A program made the position numbers and the translations under genes. 11,885 nt of DNA from Opitutaceae bacterium (GTDB taxonomy: Bacteria; Verrucomicrobiota; Verrucomicrobiia; Opitutales; Opitutaceae): contig JADLBI010000068.1 in NCBI GenBank assembly GCA_020847775.1, positions 1 to 11,885 of the forward strand, read 5' to 3'. Below are positions 1 through 7,015 of the stretch, piece by piece (within the stretch, counting starts at the first letter, position 1; the number at the start of each line of letters is the position of its first letter). The notes under the pieces were generated by a model. That model was not told the origin of the DNA. It ran no database searches and saw only the letters and a program-made list of their open reading frames with translations.

Positions 1-859
1 GGCGTGAACGCCAGATTGGCCAGCCCCATCGCCGCGAACACGAGCAGATAGTAGGGCTGGGTGAAACATTCGCGCGCGTAGATGCGCACCGCCGCCACAA
101 ACCCCGGTGGTTTGCCCGCGTCCATCTCGGCCGGTGGCGGATAATCACCCTCTTTCACCTTCAGACACATCAGCATGAAACCCACGCCGTAGATGGTGCC
201 GATGCCGACGAAGATCGGCAGGTAGTGCTCCTTCGCGTGCCCGATCAAAAACCAGTTGAACAACATGCCCGTGAGCAGGCTCACCACCCGGAACAGCCCG
301 AAGAACCGGCCCAGCACCTCGTGCGGCACCACGTCGTTGAGCAGGCCGCCAAACACCGCGTTGGCGATGACCGTGGCGAATTCGAACACCGTCCAAGCCA
401 GCCCCATCGCCACGATGATGGTCAGGTTGAGCGACTCGGGCGCCCAGCCCATGCGACCATGCACCCACGCGCCGAGCATGGGGCTAAACGCGAGCGCGAT
501 CATCGCTCCCGCCGCCACCGGCGTGGTCGCCAAAAGATACGGGATGCGCCGGCCCCACTTGCCGCGATGCCGGTCGCTGCGGTAGCTCACGATCGGCCCT
601 AGCACCAGCCCGATGGCCGCCGGTAGTGACAGCAGAAACAGCCCGGTGAGAAAGTCCGACGCGCCAAAGTTGCGCAGCATGATCTGCGTGACTGGGACCG
701 CCGAGCGCTCTTTGAGCATCCAAGCGAAATCGCCCCCAACAACCAGCCGAACAACACCGCGAGCCCGCCGCTCGTGTAGGTCAGTGTGCCGATGCGCCAG
801 CGTTTGCCGGAGCCGGAGGACGTTACATTGGTATCAGTCGCGGGGGTTGGGGATCGCAC
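1..859 (-). pseudogene. GPH-type MFS sugar:cation symporter, frameshifted, 3' end outside window
   Basis: Inner-membrane transporter of the major facilitator superfamily, resembling glycoside-pentoside-hexuronide:cation symporters that import sugars with H+ or Na+. I start it at GTG 859, preceded by GAGAAG, because an in-frame stop lies just upstream. The first 42 codons (RIGTLTYTSGGLAVLFGWLLG) are TM helix 1. The reading then has to shift by one base at the C run 733-737 to continue as GDFAWMLKERSAVPVTQIMLRNFGAS. From there the frame is open to position 1, with the MFS loop signature YRSDRHRGKWGRRIP after TM2 and further hydrophobic segments (LLATTPVAAGAMIALAF, IIVAMGLAWTVFEFATVI). Adding one G to the run restores one continuous protein, so this is either a real inactivating deletion or a homopolymer error. 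The C-terminal half is missing. The substrate is unknown; the nearby GH2 and propeller genes suggest a glycoside. Confidence 0.85.
733..737 (-). other. Frameshift site in the transporter gene (C5, expected C6)
   Basis: On the minus strand the codons read GGT-type TM1 residues up to Gly42, then a run of five G. With five G the frame runs into AISLGCSKSARRS, which is not membrane-like. With six G it reads GGDFAWMLKERSAVP, matching the usual GDF.W motif after TM1 in this transporter group. The rest of the gene is in that second frame without stops. Confidence 0.8.
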
Positions 860-937
860 GTCGTCTTCTCAATCCTTTTCCGCCCCAACACACAAGCTAG
901 CGAAATTCAGACGGTGGGAAGGACTGGCATCATAGCA

Positions 938-1004
938 GGGGCGGTTGTCCCCAACCGCCCTGAATACGTCGAGGCAATCCGCGGGCGGTTAAGGATAACC
1001 GCCC
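938..1004. repeat. REP-like doublet: two hairpins with GGGCGGTT arms
   Basis: The first hairpin is GGGCGGTTG (939-947), loop of 4, CAACCGCCC (952-960). The second is GGGCGGTT (983-990), loop AAGGAT, AACCGCCC (997-1004). Both share the same arm and lie in the 158-bp gap between the propeller gene and the transporter gene. The same two-hairpin order recurs in the same orientation near 11705, so this is a dispersed repeat unit. It could end or stabilise mRNA between the two minus-strand genes; this is inference. Confidence 0.75.
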
Positions 1005-1017
1005 CCGACAACCCACT

Positions 1018-2070
1018 CTATAAACCCGGCGCGGGCAGCGGATACTTCACGCCGGGCGGTTGCACGAACCGGTCGCACGTCACCACGCGCATGTCCCAAC
1101 GGCCGTCGATGTAGTTGGCCGAGGGCGGTTTCGCACAGGCCTGCATGAAGAGCAACCAGCGGCCGTTGATCGAATAAAACGCCGGCGTCGCCACATGGAA
1201 AAAATGATCGTCGCGATAAAAGTCTTTCCACTCGGTTTGGAGAAATGTGTCCAAGGGCAGTTGCCGCCAGCCGCGGTCGGGATGTTCGCTCACCGCGAGC
1301 ACCGGCCGCCAGCGTTCGCCGCGGTTGGGGCCGACCTCCATGCTCAACACGTAGGTCGAACCGACTTTGAAAATCTGGTGCCACTCATAATACGCCTCGG
1401 GCTCGGACACGAAAATCTGCCCCAGGCCGCGCGGATCGGCCGCGTTGAACTGGCGCGTCCACGTCTTGCCGTCGGTCGAAGTCGCCAGGCGGATGCCCGG
1501 CAGCGTGCCGTCCTTGCCACGATACGAGTAATACAAAAACCAATCCCACCGCGCCGCGCTCGCGTTCCATTCGCGCCACACCGCCGCCTGCGAGGCCATC
1601 TCTTCGCAAAACGGTTCGGCCGGCTCGGGCGCGAGAATCGGCGCCGGGCCGTGACGCTTGATGTTTTCCGGCGTGATGGCGGCATAACCATCCGCACCCG
1701 CCGGGCAAATCGCGAGGCCGATGCGATCCTGAATCGCGTCCACCGTGCCGGAATAATAAATGTAATACGCATCCGCTTCCTCGATATAGAGCACGCAGTC
1801 CAGGCGAATCGAACCGCGGTCCCAGCCTTCGCCGGGCGCAAACACGGGATTCTCTTCCGCCTCGTGCCACGTGAACGGATCCGCCGCATCGGCCCACGCC
1901 TTGCCGATCATCGCCACCATGCGATTCGTCTCCGGCACGCCGGAATAAAACATCACGAGCTTCCCGGGCTGTTTCGGATTCGGCAGGATGCACGGCTCCT
2001 GCACCTGCTGCGCTTGCCAAGCGCGCCCCGTGCGGTTGATGACGAGCGCGGTGCGGGATGTCGGGGTCAT
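1018..2070 (-). CDS. Five-bladed beta-propeller glycosidase-like protein (GH43/GH130 type)
   Basis: A 350-aa protein without signal peptide, so probably cytoplasmic. The repeated blade pattern of five-bladed propeller glycosidases is visible: EPCILPNP..GKLVMFYSG near 25-44, WDRGSIRLDCVLYIEEADAYYIYYSG near 83-108, WDWFLYYSYRGKDG near 175-188, SEPEAYYEWHQIFKVGSTYVLSMEVG near 222-247, and FHVATPAFYSINGRWLLFMQA near 291-311. Asp91 and Glu224 are candidate active-site acids by position. The family is inferred from fold pattern only; GH43, GH32/68, GH130 or an uncharacterised relative are all possible. I chose ATG 2070. A GTG at 2121 would add 17 residues, but that stretch (IGILPVGLVNLAP) reads like spacer and belongs to a repeat-like region. 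It lies upstream of the transporter gene on the same strand, which fits a sugar-use unit. Confidence 0.72.
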   Translation of the reverse strand: MTPTSRTALVINRTGRAWQAQQVQEPCILPNPKQPGKLVMFYSGVPETNRMVAMIGKAWADAADPFTWHEAEENPVFAPGEGWDRGSIRLDCVLYIEEADAYYIYYSGTVDAIQDRIGLAICPAGADGYAAITPENIKRHGPAPILAPEPAEPFCEEMASQAAVWREWNASAARWDWFLYYSYRGKDGTLPGIRLATSTDGKTWTRQFNAADPRGLGQIFVSEPEAYYEWHQIFKVGSTYVLSMEVGPNRGERWRPVLAVSEHPDRGWRQLPLDTFLQTEWKDFYRDDHFFHVATPAFYSINGRWLLFMQACAKPPSANYIDGRWDMRVVTCDRFVQPPGVKYPLPAPGL

Positions 2071-2104
2071 GGGCGCAAGGTTAACCAAGCCCACCGGCAA
2101 AATT

Positions 2105-2239
2105 CCAATCCGTTTGACCACGGAGCAGCGCAGATGCTCACGGATAACAAGGACGGCCCGGAGCGGGGGCGCCCCGGCTATATTTTACCCAAACGGACTA
2201 GAAAATCCGTGCGATCCGGGGCTCGCGGCATTCGCCGCG
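2105..2239. repeat. Palindrome-rich spacer between gdhA and the propeller gene
   Basis: The 175-bp gap holds several short inverted repeats. GGGGCGCCCC is a perfect palindrome at 2166-2175. ACGGA/TCCGT arms lie at 2193-2197 and 2206-2210. CGCGGC, loop ATTC, GCCGCG spans 2224-2239. The segment starting CCACGGAG near 2118 looks like the start of another dispersed spacer sequence. No open frame of merit is seen. Confidence 0.5.
2224..2239 (-). terminator. Possible terminator hairpin after gdhA
   Basis: Six-base-pair GC stem with a 4-base loop, six bases beyond the gdhA stop codon on the minus strand. No T-run follows directly; a TTTT lies about 20 bases further on. It may end or protect the gdhA message, but it is not a classical intrinsic terminator. 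Confidence 0.35.
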
Positions 2240-2245
2240 CAAACC

Positions 2246-3592
2246 TCACACCACGCCCTGCGCGAGCATCGCGTCGGCCACCTTGACGAAGCCGGCGATG
2301 TTGGCGCCGTCCACGTAGTTGACGAAGCCGCCCTTTTCCGTGCCGTATTCGAGGCAGGCGTGATGGATGTTTTTCATGATCGCGTGCAGGCGGTTGTCCA
2401 CCTCGCCGCGCGTCCACGACATGCGCAGCGCGTTCTGGCTCATCTCGAGTCCGCTGGTGGCGACGCCGCCGGCGTTGGCGGCCTTGCCCGGACCGTAGAG
2501 GATGCGGGCCTTCAGGAAAACTTTTACCGCATCAAGGGTGGAGGGCATGTTGGCGCCCTCGGCCACGCAGACGCAGCCCTGCTTGACCAAGATCGCGGCT
2601 TCCTTGCCGTTGATTTCGTTTTGCGTCGCGCAGGGCAGCGCGATGTCGCAGGCCAGGTGCCACGGCTTGTGCCCGGCGAGGAACTTCAGGCGGAAGTGCC
2701 TCGCAAACTCCTCGATGCGGCCGCGGCGGTTGTTCTTCAAGTCCAGCACCCAAGCCAATTGTTTCGCGGTCAGGCCGGCCGGGATATGCGCCGTGCCTTG
2801 CGAGTCGGAAAGCGAAATGACCTTGCTGCCCATCTCGATGGCTTTTTCCGCGGCGTATTGGGCGACATTGCCCGAGCCGGAAATCGCCACGCGCTTGCCG
2901 TCAAAACCCATGCGCTTGCGCCGCAGCATTTCCTGCGCGAAATAAACGCAACCATAGCCCGTGGCCTCCGGCCGGATGAGGCTGCCGCCGTAGGCCAGGC
3001 CCTTGCCGGTGAGCACGGACGAAAACTCGTTCGCCAGCCGCTTGTATTGGCCAAACAGATAACCGATTTCGCGCGCCCCCACGCCGATATCCCCGGCCGG
3101 CACATCCAGGAATGCCCCGACATGACGGTATAGCTCGTTCATGAACGATTGGCAAAACCGCATCACCTCCCCGTCGCTGCGCCCCTTGGGATCGAAGTCC
3201 GACCCGCCCTTGCCGCCACCCATCGGCAGCGTGGTCAGCGAGTTTTTCAACACCTGCTCGAGCGCGAGAAACTTGAGGATGCCGAGGTTGACCGAGGGAT
3301 GAAAACGCAGGCCGCCCTTGTAGGGGCCGATCGCGCTGCTCATCTGCACGCGATAACCACGATTGACCCGCACCGCCCCATCGTCGTCCACCCACGGCAC
3401 GCGAAACATGATGACCCGCTCCGGCTCCACCATGCGCTCCAGCAAACCTTCGGACGCATAGCGCGGGTTTTTCTGCACGAACGGCCAGAGGCTGTCGAAG
3501 ATCTCTTCCGCCGCTTGATGAAATTCCGGCTGGGAAGGATCGCGCTGGCGGATGTGCTGAAGGAAGGAGTCGAGAGAGGCGATGGTTTTCAA
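2246..3592 (-). CDS. gdhA: NADP-dependent glutamate dehydrogenase
   Basis: Catalyses 2-oxoglutarate + NH4+ + NADPH to glutamate, the direct route of ammonium assimilation in the cytoplasm; usually a homohexamer. The 448-aa length is normal for the short bacterial type. The substrate-binding segment GPYKGGLRFHPSVNLG is at 89-104, and LPMGGGKGGSDFDPKG at 122-137 carries the catalytic lysine (Lys128). The catalytic Asp is in PAGDIGVG (Asp168). The Rossmann motif SGSGNVAQYA is at 238-247, and the following SDSQG (262-266) is typical of NADP-preferring enzymes. The C-terminal GGVATSGLEMSQNA is also characteristic. The start is TTG at 3592: an in-frame stop lies at 3611-3613, and no ATG occurs before Met54, well inside the conserved fold. 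It stands alone, with repeat-rich gaps on both sides, so it is probably its own transcription unit. Confidence 0.97.
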   Translation of the reverse strand: MKTIASLDSFLQHIRQRDPSQPEFHQAAEEIFDSLWPFVQKNPRYASEGLLERMVEPERVIMFRVPWVDDDGAVRVNRGYRVQMSSAIGPYKGGLRFHPSVNLGILKFLALEQVLKNSLTTLPMGGGKGGSDFDPKGRSDGEVMRFCQSFMNELYRHVGAFLDVPAGDIGVGAREIGYLFGQYKRLANEFSSVLTGKGLAYGGSLIRPEATGYGCVYFAQEMLRRKRMGFDGKRVAISGSGNVAQYAAEKAIEMGSKVISLSDSQGTAHIPAGLTAKQLAWVLDLKNNRRGRIEEFARHFRLKFLAGHKPWHLACDIALPCATQNEINGKEAAILVKQGCVCVAEGANMPSTLDAVKVFLKARILYGPGKAANAGGVATSGLEMSQNALRMSWTRGEVDNRLHAIMKNIHHACLEYGTEKGGFVNYVDGANIAGFVKVADAMLAQGVV

Positions 3593-3650
3593 CGTGGAGA
3601 ACCGCCAGTCTCACCGCACGCCCGGCCGGACAACAACCGCAAACTCCGGC

Positions 3651-3662
3651 ATAACGCGTTAT
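3651..3662. promoter_or_regulatory. 12-bp palindrome upstream of gdhA (ATAACGCGTTAT)
   Basis: A perfect 12-bp dyad lies 59 bases upstream of the gdhA start, in an AT-richer patch of otherwise GC-rich DNA. That is where an operator or a core promoter would sit. No clear -35/-10 pair was seen, and the binding protein is unknown. Confidence 0.3.
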
Positions 3663-3720
3663 TCTGCATCTCCGAGGCACGCCGCGCCCCAAACGCTACC
3701 CCGTGGATCGCAGGTAGGGA

Positions 3721-3807
3721 CGTGCGGCCCGCACGCCCGATGGATTGGTTTTCGCGGACGAGCGGGCCGCTCGTCCATACCTTTAAGATGTAGCGGATTC
3801 AGCCGCT
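3721..3807. repeat. Cluster of three palindromes downstream of the GH2 gene
   Basis: CGTGCGG-C-CCGCACG is a perfect 15-bp dyad at 3721-3735. GGACGAGCGG-G-CCGCTCGTCC is a perfect 21-bp dyad at 3756-3776. GTAGCGG/CCGCTcTAC surrounds 3790-3810 and overlaps the GH2 stop codon. The arrangement resembles a REP/BIME-type repeat cluster. It lies where the GH2 transcript should end, so it may also serve as a 3' end stabiliser or bidirectional terminator. Confidence 0.65.
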
Positions 3808-5655
3808 CTACCGTTTTTCGATCGCGGCCACGCGCTGCTGGGCGGCGCGCACCCGGGCGAGGTCGTATTTCATTTTGCGGTCGAAGAAATAGATGCCGTT
3901 CTGCTCCTGAAACACATCGGTGAGCTGCGTGTAACAGTAGCCAAACATGCGCGGGTTGGCCAAGAGCGCGGCGCAGAGGCCCTCGAAGCGGGTGTAGAAT
4001 TCCTCGAGCGTCTTCGGCGCGTTGCCGTAGCCCCAGGACGCGCCGCCGGATTTTTCGCGCGGGTTCCAACGGATGCCGCCGAACTCGCTCACGAAATACG
4101 GCTGGCCGCGCCACGCGATGCTGCTGTGCCAAAAATTATCCACCTGATACGGCTGGTCGCGCAGCAGCGCATCGTGGCGCGCCTTGAAGGTTTTCGGGTC
4201 CTGGTCGTAGTCGTGTGAATCGTAAACGTCGCTTTCCGCCACGGTATGCGCGTAGCCGGAGATATCGAGCACGGGGCGCGTGGCGTCGGCGAACTTCGTG
4301 GCGAGGAACAGCGCGCGCATCACGTCGTCGTGATTCGTGATGCGCTCATCGATGCGACGGAGCGATTCGTTGAGCGGGCACCAGCCGATGATGCTCGGGT
4401 GGTTGTAATCGCGCGCCAACGCCTCGAGCCACTGCGTGATGTAGGTCGCGGGGTAATCCGAGCCGTTGTGATTGCCGCCACGCATGATCGTGCCGTCGTC
4501 GTTTTTCCACCAACCGCGCACAGGCTCGGAACCGCCGAGCCCCCAATCGCTGAACTCGCCCCAGACGAGATAGCCGAGCCGGTCGCAGTGATAGAGAAAC
4601 CGCTCTTCGAAAACTTTTTGATGCAGGCGCGCGCCGTTGAAGCCGGCTTCGAGTGAGAGTTTGATGTCGCGCACCAGCGCGGCGTCGGTCGGCGCGGTGA
4701 GAATGCCATCGGCATAATAACCTTGATCGAGCACGAGCCGCTGAAAGACCGGCTTGCCGTTCAACTGGATCGCCATGCCGTCGATGAAGACGCCACGCAG
4801 CCCGGCGTAGCTGCGCGCGGCGTCCACGGTCTGGTTCGTCGTCGCGTCCGCGAGTTCGAGTTCGAGGTCGTAAAGATGCGGATACTCCGGCGACCACAGG
4901 CGCGCGTGTTCGGCGGGCACGTTGAGATCGAGCCGTGGATAAAATCCCGCGCCGCAAACGCACGACGCCTCGGCGATTTGCTTTTTGCCCGAGAACAACC
5001 GCGCCCGATAAACCAAACCGGCCTGCGCGCCGACCACCGGTTGTTCGATACTGAAGCGCGCGTTCTCCACGTCGGGCGTAATCTTCGGCCGTTGCAAGTG
5101 CGCGCGGAGCGGCACCGGCTCGAGCCACACGGTCTGCCAAAGGCCGGTCGTGCGCGTGTAGTGGCAACCGCTGTTGGCATACACCCAGGACTGCTTGCCG
5201 CTGGGCATGGATTCGCGGGCGTTGTCGCGCGCGCGGACGACGAGCGTCACGTTCTTCCCCGGCGTCGCCTGCGCGGTGATGTCGCACGCGAACGGCGTCA
5301 TGCCGCCGCGATGCCGACCGACCTCCACACCGTTGGCCCAGACAAAGGTGTCGTAGTCGCTCGCCTGAAAATGCAGCAGAATGCGCCGGCCCTGCCACGC
5401 CTTGGGAATCGTGACCTCACGGCGATACCAGACGGCGTTGAGGTAATCGGTGTTGCCAATGCCGGAGAGCTTCGACTCCGGGCAGAACGGCACGGTGATG
5501 CGTTGCTTGAGCGCGCGGTTCACCAGGCCGCGATCGAGCCCGCTGTCGCCTTGATCGATCTCAAACTGCCACACGCCGTTGAGGCAGAGCCAATCGGCGC
5601 GGACAAATTGCGGGCGAGGATACTCGGAACGGGGAAGGGAGGTTTTCTTGGCCAT
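3808..5655 (-). CDS. Glycoside hydrolase family 2 (beta-galactosidase/glucuronidase-like)
   Basis: Retaining beta-glycosidase acting on beta-galactosides, -glucuronides, -mannosides or similar; the specificity cannot be read from sequence. In the 615-aa form, the N-terminal sugar-binding jelly roll (about 15-185) includes GVWQFEIDQGD, VWYRREVTIP, and the GMTPFACDIT/YTRTTGLWQTVWLEP pair. An immunoglobulin-like domain (about 186-290) follows, then the TIM barrel. There NHPSIIGWCPLNES holds the acid/base Glu430, and YFVSEFGG holds the nucleophile Glu524. No signal peptide is seen, so it is probably cytoplasmic and acts on imported substrate. I chose ATG 5655; the longer GTG start at 5754 adds a 33-residue non-conserved stretch lying in the divergent promoter region. 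It is shorter than LacZ (about 1,000 aa), lacking the C-terminal domains. The divergent AraC regulator starts 113 bp away and probably controls it. Confidence 0.93.
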   Translation of the reverse strand: MAKKTSLPRSEYPRPQFVRADWLCLNGVWQFEIDQGDSGLDRGLVNRALKQRITVPFCPESKLSGIGNTDYLNAVWYRREVTIPKAWQGRRILLHFQASDYDTFVWANGVEVGRHRGGMTPFACDITAQATPGKNVTLVVRARDNARESMPSGKQSWVYANSGCHYTRTTGLWQTVWLEPVPLRAHLQRPKITPDVENARFSIEQPVVGAQAGLVYRARLFSGKKQIAEASCVCGAGFYPRLDLNVPAEHARLWSPEYPHLYDLELELADATTNQTVDAARSYAGLRGVFIDGMAIQLNGKPVFQRLVLDQGYYADGILTAPTDAALVRDIKLSLEAGFNGARLHQKVFEERFLYHCDRLGYLVWGEFSDWGLGGSEPVRGWWKNDDGTIMRGGNHNGSDYPATYITQWLEALARDYNHPSIIGWCPLNESLRRIDERITNHDDVMRALFLATKFADATRPVLDISGYAHTVAESDVYDSHDYDQDPKTFKARHDALLRDQPYQVDNFWHSSIAWRGQPYFVSEFGGIRWNPREKSGGASWGYGNAPKTLEEFYTRFEGLCAALLANPRMFGYCYTQLTDVFQEQNGIYFFDRKMKYDLARVRAAQQRVAAIEKR

Positions 5656-5768
5656 GGGTGGAAAGCGAAACTTGTGTTTAATACCACGGCGCGCACGCTC
5701 GCACCATAGGCAGCCTCCCAAAAAACCTTGTCGAAAAGCAACACATCGGGCCACGCACCCGCGAGCGC
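5656..5768. promoter_or_regulatory. Divergent promoter region, GH2 gene / AraC regulator
   Basis: The 113-bp gap separates the starts of two divergent genes and must hold promoters for both. It includes an A/T tract (AAAAAA at 5720-5725) and TTTAATACC near 5676. No pair of -35/-10 boxes is convincing and no clear half-site repeat was found. An AraC-type operator is expected here on general grounds. Confidence 0.5.
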
Positions 5769-6548
5769 ATGGCCGCCGCCAGCGATGTGCCGGCCTTTGC
5801 CGATCATGGCATGGTGCTGGCCGGGATCTCGGAGGCCGCCGCGGGATTTGCTTTCACCCGGCCCGCCCCGACCATCCACCAACTCCTCGCCTGCGCCGCC
5901 GGCCAAGGCGAGGTCTGGGTAAATGGCGCGTGGCGCACCCTCGCGCCCGGCGAAGCATATTTCACCCCGGCCGCCACTCCGCACGCGTATCGCGCGCGGT
6001 CTCGCGGTTCATGGCAATTGTGCTGGGTCATGTATGCGCCGGAGTCGCGCCACACGCCGCGCTTCGCGCCGACGCAACCGGCCGTGATCGCGTTTAATTC
6101 GCGGCCGTTGGCGTTGGCCATCGAAGGACTTTGCGAAGCCGTCGCCCACCACGGCCCGCCGGCCGAGCGCGAATTATGGACGCGGCTTATTCATCGTCAC
6201 GTGACTGCCGCGCTCGCGCCGACGCAGACCCACGATCCGCGGCTGACGAGACTATGGACGGCGGTGGACGCCGATCTGGCGCACTCGTGGTCGCTGGCGG
6301 AGCTCGCCCAGCGCGCGGCATTGAGCCGCGAAGCGTTGCGCCGCGCCTGTCTGCGCGAAACCGGGCGCAGTCCGCAACGCGAACTCACGCACCGCCGGTT
6401 GCGCCGCGCCGCGGATTTGCTACGGCACACGCCGGACAAGATCGCGACCATCGCGGCCCGCGTGGGCTTCGCCGATCCCTTTGCGTTTAGCACCGCGTTC
6501 AAGCGCGAGTTAAACTGCCCGCCGCGCGCGTTTCGCAACCGCAAGTAA
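5769..6548 (+). CDS. AraC/XylS-family transcriptional regulator
   Basis: A 259-aa ligand-responsive DNA-binding protein. The N-terminal half is a cupin-like sensor domain, with LAPGEAYFTPAATPHAYRA at 58-76 matching the usual G-(D/E)-x-x-x-x-P...H.Y pattern. The C-terminal AraC domain holds two helix-turn-helix units: SLAELAQRAALSREALRRACLRETGRSP (about 175-202) and KIATIAARVGFADPFAFSTAFKRELNCPPRAFR (about 224-256), the second being the strongly conserved one. There is no recognisable Shine-Dalgarno before ATG 5769. The frame is open for some distance upstream without any ATG, GTG or TTG, so ATG 5769 is the only good start. The divergent layout with the GH2 gene suggests it activates that gene in response to a sugar; the target is inferred. 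Confidence 0.93.
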   Translation: MAAASDVPAFADHGMVLAGISEAAAGFAFTRPAPTIHQLLACAAGQGEVWVNGAWRTLAPGEAYFTPAATPHAYRARSRGSWQLCWVMYAPESRHTPRFAPTQPAVIAFNSRPLALAIEGLCEAVAHHGPPAERELWTRLIHRHVTAALAPTQTHDPRLTRLWTAVDADLAHSWSLAELAQRAALSREALRRACLRETGRSPQRELTHRRLRRAADLLRHTPDKIATIAARVGFADPFAFSTAFKRELNCPPRAFRNRK

Positions 6549-6601
6549 TCGCACCGCGCCCAATACGACAACGACGCGGCCATGATCAGGCAGACCGCGC
6601 G

Positions 6602-6647
6602 AAGGTTCACAACCTTGTGAGCATCCTGCGGGCCCGGCCGTGTTTTT
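6602..6647 (+). terminator. Possible terminator after the AraC regulator
   Basis: AAGGTT-CAC-AACCTT forms a 6-bp stem (6602-6616). A second GC-rich patch around CGGGCCCG (6629-6636) is followed by TTTTT at 6643-6647. Neither stem sits directly before the T-run, so a proper intrinsic terminator is not certain. Confidence 0.35.
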
Positions 6648-6745
6648 GTTACCCGTCCCCCATCATGCAACCCACACGCAACCCTGCCCACCCCGCGCCC
6701 TCGTCCCCCACCGACCCAACCCCCCGCTTAATCACCCGCCCCACA

Positions 6746-6849
6746 AAGTGTCACGTATTACGTGACACTTACCACGGGACCAAATACCTCTTTCCCCTGT
6801 GTAATTGGGTTAAGGCCTCCATATTGAGTGTCACGTAATACGTGACAGT
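6746..6849. repeat. REPIN-like pair of long palindromes (GTGTCACGTA arms)
   Basis: The left copy (6746-6770) has two perfect 12-base arms, AAGTGTCACGTA and TACGTGACACTT, around a single central T. The right copy (6827-6849) has AGTGTCACGTA and TACGTGACAGT around a central A, with one mismatched arm pair. The opposite central base means the two copies lie inverted to each other. They are separated by 56 bp. Two REP palindromes in inverted order with a short spacer is the layout called REPIN, which is mobilised in trans by RAYT transposases. No RAYT gene is in this window. Confidence 0.7.
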
Positions 6850-6956
6850 CGACCAAGGCATGGTCGGGCGCGGGTGGGCGCTGCCGGGGCTTGCGGAGTC
6901 GCCGCTCGCGCCGTCGGCTTGAGGCATTGAAACCTTCGTGCTGGCGGCGGGGTGAA

Positions 6957-6983
6957 ACGCAAAACCACCGCGGGAGGCCCGCG
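6957..6983 (-). terminator. Possible intrinsic terminator after the Do protease
   Basis: On the minus strand the stem CGCGGG-CCT-CCCGCG begins 32 bases beyond the protease stop and is followed by GTGGTTTTGCGTTT. The T-rich stretch is broken, so termination may be partial. Confidence 0.45.
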
Positions 6984-7015
6984 ACGGTTGGCGACATTAA
7001 ACCAATCGCGAGGGT

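Larger units (their letters stand above)
6549..7015. other. 467-bp gene-free gap between araC-like gene and protease gene
   Basis: No convincing gene. An antisense open frame enters from 6691 but mostly overlaps the regulator and has no family features. The gap holds a hairpin AAGGTT-CAC-AACCTT (6602-6616), a C-rich stretch (6655-6745), two long inverted palindromes (6746-6849), a small hairpin CGACCA-AGGCA-TGGTCG (6850-6866), and a GC hairpin near the protease stop (6969-6983). Confidence 0.7.

Noticed and set aside
1060..2286. 408-residue plus-strand frame opposite the propeller gene
   Set aside because: Arg/His-rich shadow translation. The minus strand has the coherent protein with repeated blade motifs.
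4723..5709. 328-residue plus-strand frame opposite the GH2 gene
   Set aside because: Shadow of a gene whose catalytic motifs and domains are clear on the other strand.
5656..5754. N-terminal extension of the GH2 protein from GTG 5754
   Set aside because: The added residues are not GH2-like and would fill the divergent promoter region. ATG 5655 gives a normal start just before the jelly-roll domain.
6197..6691. 164-residue minus-strand frame starting in the gap after the AraC gene
   Set aside because: Most of it is antisense to the conserved helix-turn-helix region, and the non-overlapping part has no recognisable feature.
6746..6849. CRISPR array
   Set aside because: Only two repeat copies, palindromic and inverted to each other, with no further units and no cas genes.
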